Shown here one piece after another: positions 52,119 to 61,136 of a stretch of DNA of 64,000 bases (the first letter of the stretch is position 1; each line of letters starts with the position of its first letter). The translations under genes were made by a program, and so were the position numbers. Source of the DNA: Bin87 sp965208015 (GTDB lineage: Bacteria > Chloroflexota > Dehalococcoidia > Lucifugimonadales > UBA3495); the NCBI GenBank assembly GCA_965208015.1, contig OZ242309.1:124001-188000 (forward strand), in the 5' to 3' direction. The notes under the pieces are model-generated. The model had not been told where the DNA came from. It was given only the letters and a program-made list of their open reading frames with translations, and did not search any database.

Positions 52119-53923
52119 AGGGCAGCCCTCCCGTAGGCCGGCACCGCTGCCTCCAGCAACACTTCCTCCTGGGGGCGCAGCTGAAGCTCGTAGATGCTCT
52201 GGTATATGCCGCCTTTGCGCACCAATTCTTCGTGGGAGCCTCGCTCTGCAATAACGCCCTTGTCCAGCACCAGGATCTGGTCCGCTTCGCGCACCGTGCT
52301 GAGGCGATGGGCGATCACAAAGGTGGTACGGCCTTTCATCACCTCGGTCATGGCGCGGTGAATCTGACGTTCCGTCTCAACGTCGACGCTGGACGTGGAG
52401 TCGTCCAGGATCAACACCGGCGGGTCGATCAGTATCGTCCGAGCAATGGACAGCCTCTGTCGTTGTCCGCCAGACAGCGTGGTCCCGCGCTCTCCGACCC
52501 AGGTGTCGTATCCGCCGGGCAAGGCCATGATCTGGTCGTGCAGTTGGGCGACCTTGGCCGCGCGTTCAACGTCCTCCTGGGTGGCCCCCACCACGCCGTA
52601 GGCGATGTTGTCGCGGATATTGGCGCTGAACAGGTACACGTCCTGGTGAACGATGCCCACGTTGTGGCGCAGGGATTGCAACGTGAAATCCCGGATGTCC
52701 ATGTCATCAATGGTGATTTTGCCCGACGTCACGTCGTAAAAGCGGGGCAGCAAACTCACCACGGTGGTCTTTCCGCTGCCCGGGGCGCCCAGGATGGCCG
52801 TAACCTGGCCCGGCTTCGCGTCCAGGTCCACCTTGCGCAGTGCCGGCGCGCGGTCTTCATAGGCGAAGGCGACATCGTCAAAGCGCACGTGACCGGTGGC
52901 GCGGCCCATATCCTGGGCGTTCTGCCTCTCCGAAACCGGGGACACCGTGTCCAGCACGTTGAACAAACGCTGCCCGGAGGAGATCGCCCTGGAGAAGGTG
53001 TTGATGATTTGGGCGGAAGCCCGGATCGGGAAGGTCAGCTGGTTGAGGTAGAGGAAGAACATGGCGAGCTGACCGGGCGTGAGGTCTCCGCGCACCACCA
53101 GCCAGCCTCCGATCCAGAGGATCACGCCCAGCGCGAAGGTGAAATACAGCGTCATCCACGCGCTGTTGGTGCCCTGCATCCGCTCGGCATCGTAGTACTC
53201 GACGCGCAACTCCTCGGCCTTCCGGTTGTACTTGGAACGCTCGTAGTCTTCGGACGCGAACGCCTTGACCACGTGCATCCCGGCCAGGTTTTCCTGCAAT
53301 ACCGTTACCGACTGGCCCATAACCTCCTGCACGTGGAGCCACTTGCGCCGGAGCGCGCGCATCACGAACGAAGAGCGCAGGACGATGGCCGGCACGAAGA
53401 TCATGCTCAGCAGCGCCAACTGCCAGTTCACCACGAACAGGATGATCGGGATCGCCAGGATACGCACCACCACGTCCAGCGAACGGATCATCCCCATGTT
53501 CACAAAGCGCCGCATGGCCTCCACGTCGGCCGTAGCCCGGGACATCAGGTCGCCCGTGTGTTCCTTGTCGTGGAAAGCGAAGCTCACGTTCTGGAGCTTG
53601 TCGTACAGGAGGTTCCTACAGTCAAAAGCGACCTTCTGGGACAGCGATTCTGTCGTGTACGTGCGCCCGAAGTCGCAGAAGCCGCGTCCCAGGCTGACTC
53701 CCAGAATACCGAGGCCGAACATGACCAGAGCGGCCAACGTGAAGTCCTTTCTGAAGAACTCCTTGCTTACCTGGTCCTGGCCCACCATCAGGTCAATAGC
53801 GCTGCCGAACAGCCACGGCAGGGCCAGGGAGAACCCAATGGACACCAGGGCAGTGATGTAGGCAAGCGAAAGCCGGGTTGGGTAGTCGCCGGCCATGCCG
53901 ATGATGCGCCAGAGTATGCCCAT
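52115..53923 (-). CDS. ABC exporter half (permease-ATPase), subunit 1
   Basis: A 602-residue half-transporter with six membrane helices (about 15-310), Walker A GAPGSGKTT, canonical signature LSGGQRQ, and Walker B ending LILDDSTSS: Asp replaces the catalytic Glu. This is the degenerate-site layout of TM287/BmrC-type subunits and matches the altered signature of its partner, so the two form a heterodimer with one active ATP site. It is transcribed before subunit 2, with coupled translation. Confidence 0.94.
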   Translation of the reverse strand: MGILWRIIGMAGDYPTRLSLAYITALVSIGFSLALPWLFGSAIDLMVGQDQVSKEFFRKDFTLAALVMFGLGILGVSLGRGFCDFGRTYTTESLSQKVAFDCRNLLYDKLQNVSFAFHDKEHTGDLMSRATADVEAMRRFVNMGMIRSLDVVVRILAIPIILFVVNWQLALLSMIFVPAIVLRSSFVMRALRRKWLHVQEVMGQSVTVLQENLAGMHVVKAFASEDYERSKYNRKAEELRVEYYDAERMQGTNSAWMTLYFTFALGVILWIGGWLVVRGDLTPGQLAMFFLYLNQLTFPIRASAQIINTFSRAISSGQRLFNVLDTVSPVSERQNAQDMGRATGHVRFDDVAFAYEDRAPALRKVDLDAKPGQVTAILGAPGSGKTTVVSLLPRFYDVTSGKITIDDMDIRDFTLQSLRHNVGIVHQDVYLFSANIRDNIAYGVVGATQEDVERAAKVAQLHDQIMALPGGYDTWVGERGTTLSGGQRQRLSIARTILIDPPVLILDDSTSSVDVETERQIHRAMTEVMKGRTTFVIAHRLSTVREADQILVLDKGVIAERGSHEELVRKGGIYQSIYELQLRPQEEVLLEAAVPAYGRAAL

Positions 53924-54118
53924 TAGCGACCGTCACCTCGGACGGGGCTTGCCGGCATCATGGCCGTAAGGGTGCGAGCCGTACTACGAGAATCGCAAGG
54001 GCGCGTGGCTTCCGCTGCGAACCCGAATGCGATTATGAAATCAGATAGCATAGGCCCTGCAATATACACCTGACGGCAGTACAGGGCAAGTTTAGCCGGG
54101 CGTTGAATCGGGCAATTT

Positions 54119-54523
54119 TCAGCCCGCTACCCGCAACAGCGTTACCACCATCGCTGCCACCATGCCGCCTACGCCCAGCAGCATCGCTGCCACCAGGCCC
54201 ACCAGCCATTTGACGATGCCGGTCTTGAAATCCGCCATACTGGTTTTCAAGTCGGCGACTGCGCTCGCCACCTTGGCAACTTCCCCTCTGACCACAGCGA
54301 CCTCCCCTCTGACCACAGCGATTTCGCCTCTGACCTCGGCGATTTCGCCTCTGACCTCGGCAAACTCGTCGTGCATTTCGGTTCTGAGCTCTCGCAGATC
54401 CGCTTTGGTCGCCAACTCACCGGTCACGAGGTTGGCAATCTCTTCAGTGATGACGTCGGCCTGCTCGTCAGGAAAACCGACTTCGCGCAGCCGTCGCTGC
54501 ATCCGCAGGGTGTCCAACAGCAT
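54119..54523 (-). CDS. Coiled-coil protein with C-terminal membrane helix
   Basis: A 134-residue protein: residues 1-40 are helical (REVGFPDEQADVITEEIANL, as in DUF1640/CCDC90-like proteins), 45-100 form a coiled coil with perfect 7-residue repeats of the type EVRGEIA, and 105-130 form one membrane helix. The coiled coil is encoded by four 21-bp tandem repeats. It may be a small membrane-anchored spacer; the role is unknown. It is near argS on the same strand. Confidence 0.75.
   Translation of the reverse strand: MLLDTLRMQRRLREVGFPDEQADVITEEIANLVTGELATKADLRELRTEMHDEFAEVRGEIAEVRGEIAVVRGEVAVVRGEVAKVASAVADLKTSMADFKTGIVKWLVGLVAAMLLGVGGMVAAMVVTLLRVAG
54279..54362. repeat. Four 21-bp tandem repeats in the coiled-coil gene
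   Basis: Units 54279-54299, 54300-54320, 54321-54341 and 54342-54362 share ATTTCNCCTCTGACC and differ by a few bases. Each encodes a heptad of the coiled coil. The repeat number could vary between strains. Confidence 0.85.
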
Positions 54524-54583
54524 AATGATGAAACTCCAAGATTCAGGTTGCTGGCGGTGGAGGGCAGTGAGCAGTTACACTCG

Positions 54584-56284
54584 CTACCGCTCCATGCGCT
54601 CTGGCGCGGACATTCCCATGAGCGTCAGCGTCCGCCGGAACACCACCTGCGCGGCGGCAACCAGTTTCAGTCGCGCCAGCGTCAGCTCGTTGTCCTCCGG
54701 GTTGGCGGAGATGACCCGGCAGTTTTCGTAGAAATGGTGGAATGCGGTTGCCAGTTCCATCGCGTAGTGGGGCAGGTGGTGCGGTTCCAGGTTTTCCGCC
54801 ACCTGGACGATAAGCTCGGACAGCCTCAGCATCGTGCGTATCAGCGCCAGCTCATTGGGGTGGGTCAGCAGCGACACGTCCCCGGCGGAGAAGTCGATTT
54901 CGCGGTCGGCCGCCAGGCTGAGGATGCTGGCGTTGCGCGCGTGAGCGTACTGCACGTAGTACACCGGGTTCTCCGATGACTCCCGGGTGGCCAGCTCCAG
55001 GTCGAATTCCATCTGGGTGGACGCCGCACGCGCCAGGAAGAAGTACCGGCAGGCATCCATGCCCACCTCGTCCACCAGCTCCCGCAGCGTGACGAAGTCG
55101 CCGGTCCGCTTCGAGGCGCGTACCGTTTCGTCTCCGCGCTTGAGCGTCACCATCTGGGAGATCAGCACGGTGAGATTTTCCGGTTCCACTCCCAGGGCGG
55201 AAACCGCCGCCTTCATCCGGGGTACGTGGCCCTGGTGGTCCGCGCCCCAGATGTCGATCACCCGTTCGAACCCGCGCCCGCTGAACTTGTTGTAGTGATA
55301 GGCGATGTCCGAGGCAAAATACGTAGGTTCGCCCGATGAGCGCACCACCACGTTGTCCCTTTCGTCCCCGAGGGCCGCGGAATTGAACCAGAGAGCACCG
55401 CTCCGCTCGGCGAGATGACCGCCAGCCCGCAGCAAGGCCATGGCCCGGTCGTAGTCGCTGGTGGGGGTCTCTTCATTCTGAAACAGCCAGCGTTCGCTGA
55501 ACCAGTTGTCGAAATTCACGCCGATGGCGTCCAGGTCGTCGCGGATCAGCGCGACCATCTTCTCCCGGGCGATGTCGCCGATCTGGCGGATGGCTGTGGG
55601 CTCTGCAAGTTCCAGCAGGCCCGATCCCTCTGTATCGATAATCTCGGCGGCGATGTCGGCGATGTAGTCGCCCTGGTAGCCGTTCTCCGGCATCCGGGCT
55701 TCCCGGCCCAGGGCCTGCTGGTAACGGGTCCAGACCGAGCGATAAAACGCCTCCATCTGGGAACCGGCATCGTTGATGTAGTACTCGCGGGTGACTTCAT
55801 ATCCGGCGGCCTGCATGGTGTTCGCCAACGCGCTGCCCAGCACCGCTCCCCGGGTGTGCCCGACGTGGACCGGACCCGTCGGGTTGACGCTCACGAATTC
55901 GACCATCACTTTCCGACCGGCTCCCGCTTCCGCCGAGCCGAAACCGTCTCCGGCGACGATTACGGTCTCAACCTGCTGTTGCAGCCATTGGTCGCTGAGT
56001 TTGAAGTTGATAAACCCCGGCGGGGCCGGCTCGACGCTGGATATTTCCGCACCCGGCTGGATCCGCTCCGCAATCAATTGCGCCAGTTGCATCGGATTGG
56101 CCCGCGCCGCCCGCGCCAATCGCAGGGGAAGGTTGGTGGCGAAATCCCCGTGCTCTGGATTATTCGGCCGTTCGATTTCGATGTCCGCCGCGGTGTCTAC
56201 GCTGATCACCCCGTCGCGGTTGGCCTGCTCCAGGGCGGAGGCGACGATTGCGGCAACGGTGTCTTTCACGAGCATGATGTTCAT
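54584..56284 (-). CDS. argS: Arginyl-tRNA synthetase
   Basis: A 566-residue class I synthetase. The N-terminal additional domain is at residues 1-100, the HIGH motif is HVGHTRG (residue about 140), and the C-terminal anticodon-binding (DALR) domain ends with the typical LLGMSAPERM-like tail. The KMSK-like site is degenerate (SKRTGDFVTL), as is common in ArgRS. The start is ATG at 56284 or 56275. No T-box or other leader is evident. Confidence 0.96.
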   Translation of the reverse strand: MNIMLVKDTVAAIVASALEQANRDGVISVDTAADIEIERPNNPEHGDFATNLPLRLARAARANPMQLAQLIAERIQPGAEISSVEPAPPGFINFKLSDQWLQQQVETVIVAGDGFGSAEAGAGRKVMVEFVSVNPTGPVHVGHTRGAVLGSALANTMQAAGYEVTREYYINDAGSQMEAFYRSVWTRYQQALGREARMPENGYQGDYIADIAAEIIDTEGSGLLELAEPTAIRQIGDIAREKMVALIRDDLDAIGVNFDNWFSERWLFQNEETPTSDYDRAMALLRAGGHLAERSGALWFNSAALGDERDNVVVRSSGEPTYFASDIAYHYNKFSGRGFERVIDIWGADHQGHVPRMKAAVSALGVEPENLTVLISQMVTLKRGDETVRASKRTGDFVTLRELVDEVGMDACRYFFLARAASTQMEFDLELATRESSENPVYYVQYAHARNASILSLAADREIDFSAGDVSLLTHPNELALIRTMLRLSELIVQVAENLEPHHLPHYAMELATAFHHFYENCRVISANPEDNELTLARLKLVAAAQVVFRRTLTLMGMSAPERMER

Positions 56285-56411
56285 CCAACTGGGAAAAGAT
56301 TGGGCAGGGCTTTACATGGTAGCATCCGAGCGTATTTCGCGTCCCGGCGACTGTAACTCAGGCTCGGTCCCAACCCCCGAAATACCTTCGCGGAACTCTA
56401 CGGGTCAGCGG

Positions 56412-56813
56412 CTAACCCTCTGCGATCTGGAATGGGTAGCCTAACGCGCTGGCAGCGGCAATGTTGGCAGTCATGTATCCCTCCGCACTGCGGGACATGC
56501 CGTTCTCCCCACGCATCTCGTTGCCTTTGCCCGCCAGCGTCGCAGCCTTGTCAGCGATGTCCGTCACCCCGAACGCCAGGTGATACGGACCGGGTCCGAA
56601 GGTTTTCAGGTATTCACCCATGGTTGAACCTGGATCCAACGGCTCGGTGAACTCAACGTTGGTCTGGCCCACCTTGTAAACGGCGTTCTTCATGCCCCGC
56701 GCCGGAAACACCTCGATCTTCAACGGCGTGATGCCGAAGTTCTCCTCAATATACGCGGCCATAGCGTCGGCGTCGTGGACAAGGATTCGGACGTGATGTA
56801 TAAACTCGAACAT
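56412..56813 (-). CDS. VOC-fold protein (glyoxalase/methylmalonyl-CoA epimerase-like)
   Basis: A 133-residue VOC-domain protein with the two beta-alpha-beta-beta-beta modules. HHVRILVHDADAMAAYIEEN at the start and PYHLAFGVTDI in the middle carry likely metal His residues, and VEFTEPL the Glu. The layout is like methylmalonyl-CoA epimerase. AGGAGA lies 7 bases before ATG at 56813. It is divergent from the S51 peptidase. The actual substrate is not certain. Confidence 0.85.
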   Translation of the reverse strand: MFEFIHHVRILVHDADAMAAYIEENFGITPLKIEVFPARGMKNAVYKVGQTNVEFTEPLDPGSTMGEYLKTFGPGPYHLAFGVTDIADKAATLAGKGNEMRGENGMSRSAEGYMTANIAAASALGYPFQIAEG

Positions 56814-56861
56814 CGCCGGTTCTCCTGGCGTGAATTGGTCTAAAGGCGGAGGCGCAAAACG

Positions 56862-57572
56862 GTGGCTAAGCGGATTCTGCTGGTCGGTGGCGACGAGTTC
56901 CGGGCGTCCTGCGCCGGCATGGATCGTCACGTGCTTGAGACTACCGGAGAGGCGAACCCCCGCGTCGCCATCGTACCAACGGCCGCCGCCTTTGAGAACC
57001 CCGGCCTCGCCGCCAGCAACGGCATGCGTCACTTCACCGGCCTGGGGGCGTCCGCGTACGGACTGGACGTGGTGCGCCGCGAAAACGCCGAAAACCCGCG
57101 CATCGTCGCGCAACTGGAAGGCGCCCACGTGATCTACTTCACCGGGGGCAGTCCCGATCACCTGCATTCCGTGCTCGCCGGGTCGCCGCTGCTCTCGGCG
57201 GTCAACGACGCGTGCGAAGCCGGCGTGATCTGGGCCGGCTCCAGCGCCGGAGCCATGGTTCTGGGCTCGGTGATGCGACGCCCCTCGTCAGGCTCGCCCG
57301 TTTCCCCGGCCTTGGACATTGTGCCCAACGTGATGGTCCTGCCCCACCATGAGCGCAGCGACCCCAACGCTGTCACTGAGCAGCTATCCGGCTCCGCGAC
57401 CTTTGGGCTCACCGTCCTGGGCATTGACGGCGGTTCCGGGGTGCTCCTGGATGCCGACGGCGCTGTCGCCTTGGGCGCCGGCAACATCACCGTCTACCAT
57501 TCCGGCGAGTGGCGTCGCTACGCCGCCGGAGAGCCGATCCCCGGCCTGACCGTCAACGGCCCGGCGTCCTAG
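56862..57572 (+). CDS. Peptidase S51, cyanophycinase-like
   Basis: A 236-residue member of the S51 family (cyanophycinase/peptidase E). The nucleophile elbow is AGSSAGAMVLG; GGSPDHLHSVL and LPHHERSDPNAVTEQL are also typical. Such enzymes cleave beta-aspartyl-arginine dipeptides of cyanophycin or alpha-aspartyl dipeptides. GGCGGAGG precedes GTG at 56862. The stop shares CTAG with the stop of hisIE, so the two converge with a 4-base overlap. No cyanophycin synthetase gene is in view. Confidence 0.87.
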   Translation: MAKRILLVGGDEFRASCAGMDRHVLETTGEANPRVAIVPTAAAFENPGLAASNGMRHFTGLGASAYGLDVVRRENAENPRIVAQLEGAHVIYFTGGSPDHLHSVLAGSPLLSAVNDACEAGVIWAGSSAGAMVLGSVMRRPSSGSPVSPALDIVPNVMVLPHHERSDPNAVTEQLSGSATFGLTVLGIDGGSGVLLDADGAVALGAGNITVYHSGEWRRYAAGEPIPGLTVNGPAS

Positions 57573-58192
57573 CCCCGTCGGGATCGAAGCTCCTCCCACA
57601 CCGCGTTGGGCGACACGCCGGCGGACGCCATCAGCGTCAACGTGTGGTACAGCAGGTCCGCGATTTCCGCAGGGAGATTGTTCGTCTCCCCGGTGGCCGC
57701 TGCCAGGGCGGCCTCGCCGGCTTCTTCGATCACCTTCTGGCCCACTCGACTGGTACCTTCCGCGAGCAGTTTGGCGGTGTAGCTGCCCTCGGGCATCTCC
57801 CGCTGCCGGTCCTTGATTACGGCGAACAGCTCGTCCAAGATGCGTGGGCCGCCGTCGGAGCTCATGTAGTCGTCGGGCAGGTCGTCCATCTTAGTGTAAA
57901 AGCACGAGATTTCCCCGGTGTGGCAGGCCGGGCCGTCGGGCTCCACCTTGAGCAGGATGGTGTCGCCGTCGCAATCGACGTACCATTCTCGAAGGTTGAG
58001 GTAGTTCCCGGACACCTCGCCCTTGTGCCACAGGTCTTCCTGGCTGCGGCTGTAAAACCAGACCTGAGTGCCTTCCACCGTCCGCTTGAGCGAGCCGGGG
58101 TTCATGTACCCCAGCATCAGCACCTGGCCGGTGTTGATGTCCTGCGCGATGGCAGGTACCAAACCTCTATCGTCCAGTTTCACTTCGCTCAT
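57569..58192 (-). CDS. hisIE: Bifunctional phosphoribosyl-AMP cyclohydrolase/phosphoribosyl-ATP pyrophosphatase
   Basis: A 207-residue fusion enzyme for histidine synthesis steps 2 and 3. The HisI part (residues 1-110) shows WFYSRSQEDLWHKGEVSG and the metal site VDCDGDTILLKVEPDGPACH; the HisE part (residues 115-207) has the helical pyrophosphatase motif VGQKVIEEAGEAALA. GGAGGA precedes the ATG. It is the last gene of hisF-HAD-hisIE. The order of domains and the length match other bacterial HisIE. Confidence 0.96.
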   Translation of the reverse strand: MSEVKLDDRGLVPAIAQDINTGQVLMLGYMNPGSLKRTVEGTQVWFYSRSQEDLWHKGEVSGNYLNLREWYVDCDGDTILLKVEPDGPACHTGEISCFYTKMDDLPDDYMSSDGGPRILDELFAVIKDRQREMPEGSYTAKLLAEGTSRVGQKVIEEAGEAALAAATGETNNLPAEIADLLYHTLTLMASAGVSPNAVWEELRSRRG

Positions 58193-58215
58193 CGTATCCT
58201 CCGTGAGTCCAGCGG

Positions 58216-58917
58216 CTATCCCAGCCTGGCCAGGACGTCGGGCAATTCCAGCAGGTCGCGGATCTCCGCGTCCGGCGTGGGCAGATCCGGGTCCGCCGGG
58301 TGTCCGGCGCGGTTGATCCAGATGGCGGTCATGCCCACGGTTCGCGAGCCCATCACATCCTCAAACTGGCGGTCGCCCACGTAGGCGCACTCCGATGGCA
58401 ACACCCCAAGCCGGCTCACCGCCGCGTCGAACAGACGCCGGTTGGGCTTGTAGCACCGCAGGGCTTCAGATGAAATGATCGCTCCCATGCTCACCGGTAT
58501 GCGTGCCACCACGGGATTCAGGTAGTCGTCGTCTGCATTGGATATCACCGCCAGCCGGTGGGTCTGGCTCAGGGTTGACAACGCCTCGACCGCCTCTGGA
58601 TACAAGGGACGGGTCCCCAGGTCATCGATCGATTTCTGCGAGGCTGCCCGGGCATCGCCTTTCAGGTTCAACTCTTCGAACGCCGCGGCAAAAGCGTGCG
58701 CCCAGCCGTCGAGGTATGACTCGAACGCCGCTCCCGGCGCGGTCCGCCGGTCCCGGAAATTGCCGGCGCCGTAATCCCAGGCGTGCCGCAGTTCTTCCGG
58801 GGTGGTGTCCAGCCGCTGTTCCTCAATGATGGCCGCGAAAGTCTCGCGCCACAGCTCGGTTCCATCCTGCGCTATCGTGTTGAACATATCGAAGATTACG
58901 GTGGTGATAGCGCTCAT
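58216..58917 (-). CDS. HAD-superfamily hydrolase
   Basis: A 233-residue haloacid-dehalogenase-type phosphatase. Motif I is VIFDMFNT (Asp10), motif II AVISNADD, motif III a Lys in CYKPNRRLFD, motif IV YVGDRQFEDVMGS. The cap is the helical C1 type. It sits between hisF and hisIE, 23 bases before hisIE, so it could be the histidinol-phosphate phosphatase of the pathway, but its motif I lacks the usual second Asp (DxDxT), so a general phosphatase or dehalogenase role is also possible. AAGGAA sets the ATG. Confidence 0.85.
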   Translation of the reverse strand: MSAITTVIFDMFNTIAQDGTELWRETFAAIIEEQRLDTTPEELRHAWDYGAGNFRDRRTAPGAAFESYLDGWAHAFAAAFEELNLKGDARAASQKSIDDLGTRPLYPEAVEALSTLSQTHRLAVISNADDDYLNPVVARIPVSMGAIISSEALRCYKPNRRLFDAAVSRLGVLPSECAYVGDRQFEDVMGSRTVGMTAIWINRAGHPADPDLPTPDAEIRDLLELPDVLARLG

Positions 58918-58947
58918 CAGGTTCCTTGCCCAGCGTGTTGGTCGGGA

Positions 58948-59757
58948 TCAGATTCTCATGGGGACGCCGCAGGCGGCCAGGTACTCCTTGGCCTGCGCGA
59001 TTGAGTAGGTGCCGAAGTGGAAGATGCTGGCCGCCAGCACCGCGTCGGCCTCGCCGTTGGTGAAAGCGTCGTGCAGGTGCTCCAGCGTGCCGGCGCCCCC
59101 GCTGGCGATCACCGGAACCGGAACCGCCCGGGATATGGCTCGGGTCAGCGGCAGATCGTAACCGCCCTGTTGGCCGTCCTCGTCCATGCTGGTTAGCAGG
59201 ATTTCGCCGGAGCCCAGCGCAACCGTCCGCTGCGCCCATTTCACGGCATCCAGGCCGGTGGGATTTCGTCCGCCGTGGGTAAAGACCTGCCACCCGGAAT
59301 CGACTTCCACTCCCAAAGAAGGATCTTGCGGAACCGGAAAATCTTCCCCCGGCACGATCCGGCGGGCGTCGATGGCGGTGACGATGCATTGGCTGCCGAA
59401 TTGCGCCGCCCCTTCGGAAACCAGCTCAGGAGTGTTGATCGCCGCCGTGTTGACCGAGACCTTGTCCGCTCCGGCGTTCAGCATGCGGCGCACGTCTTCA
59501 ATCGAACGGATGCCGCCGCCCACGGTCAGCGGTATGAACACCTGCTCCGACACGTTCCGGACAACGTCCACCATGGTGTTCCGGGAATCGCTGCTGGCGG
59601 TGATGTCCAGGAAGACCAGTTCGTCCGCGCCTTCCTCGTCGTATCGCGCCGCCAGTTCCGCCGGGTCGCCAGCGTCGCGCAGGTTCACGAAACTGGTGCC
59701 CTTAACGACGCGGCCGGCGTCAACGTCCAGGCAGGGTATGATGCGGCGGGTCAGCAC
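58948..59757 (-). CDS. hisF: Imidazole glycerol phosphate synthase, cyclase subunit
   Basis: About 269 residues, a TIM-barrel. The two catalytic Asp are visible in RIIPCLDV and TAIDARRI; the phosphate loops VGGGIRS and ASGGAGT also match. With HisH it makes imidazole glycerol phosphate and AICAR. Start: GTG at 59757 gives the conserved VLTRRIIPCLDV start; an open frame continues upstream but lacks homology. HisH, HisA and the other his genes are not in this window. Confidence 0.96.
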   Translation of the reverse strand: MLTRRIIPCLDVDAGRVVKGTSFVNLRDAGDPAELAARYDEEGADELVFLDITASSDSRNTMVDVVRNVSEQVFIPLTVGGGIRSIEDVRRMLNAGADKVSVNTAAINTPELVSEGAAQFGSQCIVTAIDARRIVPGEDFPVPQDPSLGVEVDSGWQVFTHGGRNPTGLDAVKWAQRTVALGSGEILLTSMDEDGQQGGYDLPLTRAISRAVPVPVIASGGAGTLEHLHDAFTNGEADAVLAASIFHFGTYSIAQAKEYLAACGVPMRI

Positions 59758-59920
59758 GGCGGGCGCAAGCGTTTCGTTCCGTATGGCGCGTATAGTATAG
59801 CATCCGGCGTTCGAATTGCCGGTCGCAATGGCGCGAAACCTTGTTGCCCGGCACTGGACGGACATCTATCATGTTGCACTGATTACCGGCCTCAGGCCGA
59901 TTGCACACAGGAGGCAAAAT

Positions 59921-60316
59921 ATGGCATTGACACTCGCGGACAGCAACCGGATTATGGCGGCGGCCATCGCCCAGGCGAACGAATTGAACATCAAGATCAG
60001 CGTGGCGGTGGTCGACTCCGGTGGCCGACTTATCGGCCTGCAGCGCATGGACGGAGCTATCTGGGCGTCGGCCTACGGCTGCCAGGGCAAAGCCGTAGCG
60101 TCGGCGGCCTTCGGGCGACCCAGCGGTGAGATGCAGGACCGGGCCACGGCCCCCACGCCGGCTGGCATCCGGGAGCGCTCCGGTTCGGAAATGATTTTCG
60201 GCCAGGGCGCGGTTCCCATCGTGCAGGACGGCGCGGTGGTCGGCGCCTGTGGTGTCGGCGGCGGCACCAGCGAGGAAGACGAGCAGTGCGCTTCGGCAGG
60301 AGCGGGAGCCCTGTAA
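59921..60316 (+). CDS. GlcG/HbpS family heme-degrading-like protein
   Basis: A 131-residue GlcG/HbpS-fold protein (ISVAVVDSGGRLIGLQRMDG, then GSEMIFGQGAVPIVQDGAV and GACGVGGGTSEEDEQCA). The family includes heme-binding HbpS of Streptomyces and partner proteins of PduO or glycolate oxidation. No signal peptide. AGGAGG lies 7 bases before ATG at 59921. It is a single gene with its own terminator. The ligand is not known. Confidence 0.88.
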   Translation: MALTLADSNRIMAAAIAQANELNIKISVAVVDSGGRLIGLQRMDGAIWASAYGCQGKAVASAAFGRPSGEMQDRATAPTPAGIRERSGSEMIFGQGAVPIVQDGAVVGACGVGGGTSEEDEQCASAGAGAL

Positions 60317-60342
60317 CCGTCACGTACCGGTGAAACCGGGAT

Positions 60343-60396
60343 CCGCCTGTGGCCGCGGCTTCCGCAGAAAGATGCCCGGAACCACAGGCGGTTTTT
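60343..60396 (+). terminator. Terminator after the GlcG-like gene
   Basis: A 10-bp outer stem, CCGCCTGTGG (60343-60352) with CCACAGGCGG (60382-60391), encloses an internally folding region and is followed by TTTTT at 60392-60396. Confidence 0.65.
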
Positions 60397-60404
60397 CGTG
60401 ACGG

Positions 60405-61121
60405 TCAGGGTACCAACGCCAGCACGCAGGCAGGGCTCCCGCTGCCGCCCATCAGCGGCAAGCGCCCAACAACCAGCGTCGCCCCGGTGGCCGGCAATTG
60501 ATCGAGGTTGTTCAGGCATTCCAACACCAGGGCGCCTCTGCCCAGCACCGCTCGGCTGGCCTCAATGCCCAGGTCTCTTCCAGCGTCGACACCGTGGGTG
60601 TCGATGCCGATGCCCGCCGCTGCCCGTTTTTCCAGCAGAAACGTCACCGCCTCGCTGCTGAACCCCGGCGTATGCATCAGGCCGTCGGCGCCCAGGTTGA
60701 TGAACCGTTCCGGCTCGTCCCAATGGCGCCCCCACCCGGTCAGCAGCAAGACAATCGACCCCGCCGCGATTTTACCGTGCTTCCGCTCCCACTCTGTGAA
60801 TTCGTCCACCGTAAGCACGTAGTCCGGATCCATATTGGCGCTGTCGCGTGAATCGATCACCACGGTCGGCGCGATCAGGGCCTCGGGTCGGATGTTGTCC
60901 GGCCCGGGGCCCTGATCAAAAAGCGCTGATGGCGTCGAGATGTGGGTGCCGCTGTGTTCCCCCATGCTGAACCGCCGCAGGAAATAACCTTCAGCCGGGA
61001 TGCTGGCCGTCGTCTCGAACTGCACCGGCGGGTCTCCGGGCCAGAGGGGAATGCCGGGCTTGATCGGATGCGTCAGGTCCACCACCCGGCGAAAGGCGAC
61101 GGTCCTCTCCGGTTGCTCCAT
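60405..61121 (-). CDS. Cyclase/arylformamidase family protein
   Basis: A 238-residue protein of the kynurenine formamidase/cyclase family (VVDLTHPIKPGIPLWPGDPP). The metal motif HxGTHxDxP reads HSGTHISTPSA: both His are retained but the Asp is replaced by Ser and the following His is absent, so metal binding or catalysis may differ. The C-terminal GIDTHGVDAGRD element is standard. No obvious ribosome-binding site precedes the ATG. It likely hydrolyses or dehydrates a small amide or lactone. Confidence 0.85.
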   Translation of the reverse strand: MEQPERTVAFRRVVDLTHPIKPGIPLWPGDPPVQFETTASIPAEGYFLRRFSMGEHSGTHISTPSALFDQGPGPDNIRPEALIAPTVVIDSRDSANMDPDYVLTVDEFTEWERKHGKIAAGSIVLLLTGWGRHWDEPERFINLGADGLMHTPGFSSEAVTFLLEKRAAAGIGIDTHGVDAGRDLGIEASRAVLGRGALVLECLNNLDQLPATGATLVVGRLPLMGGSGSPACVLALVP

Positions 61122-61136
61122 GGTGGTAAACGCGGC

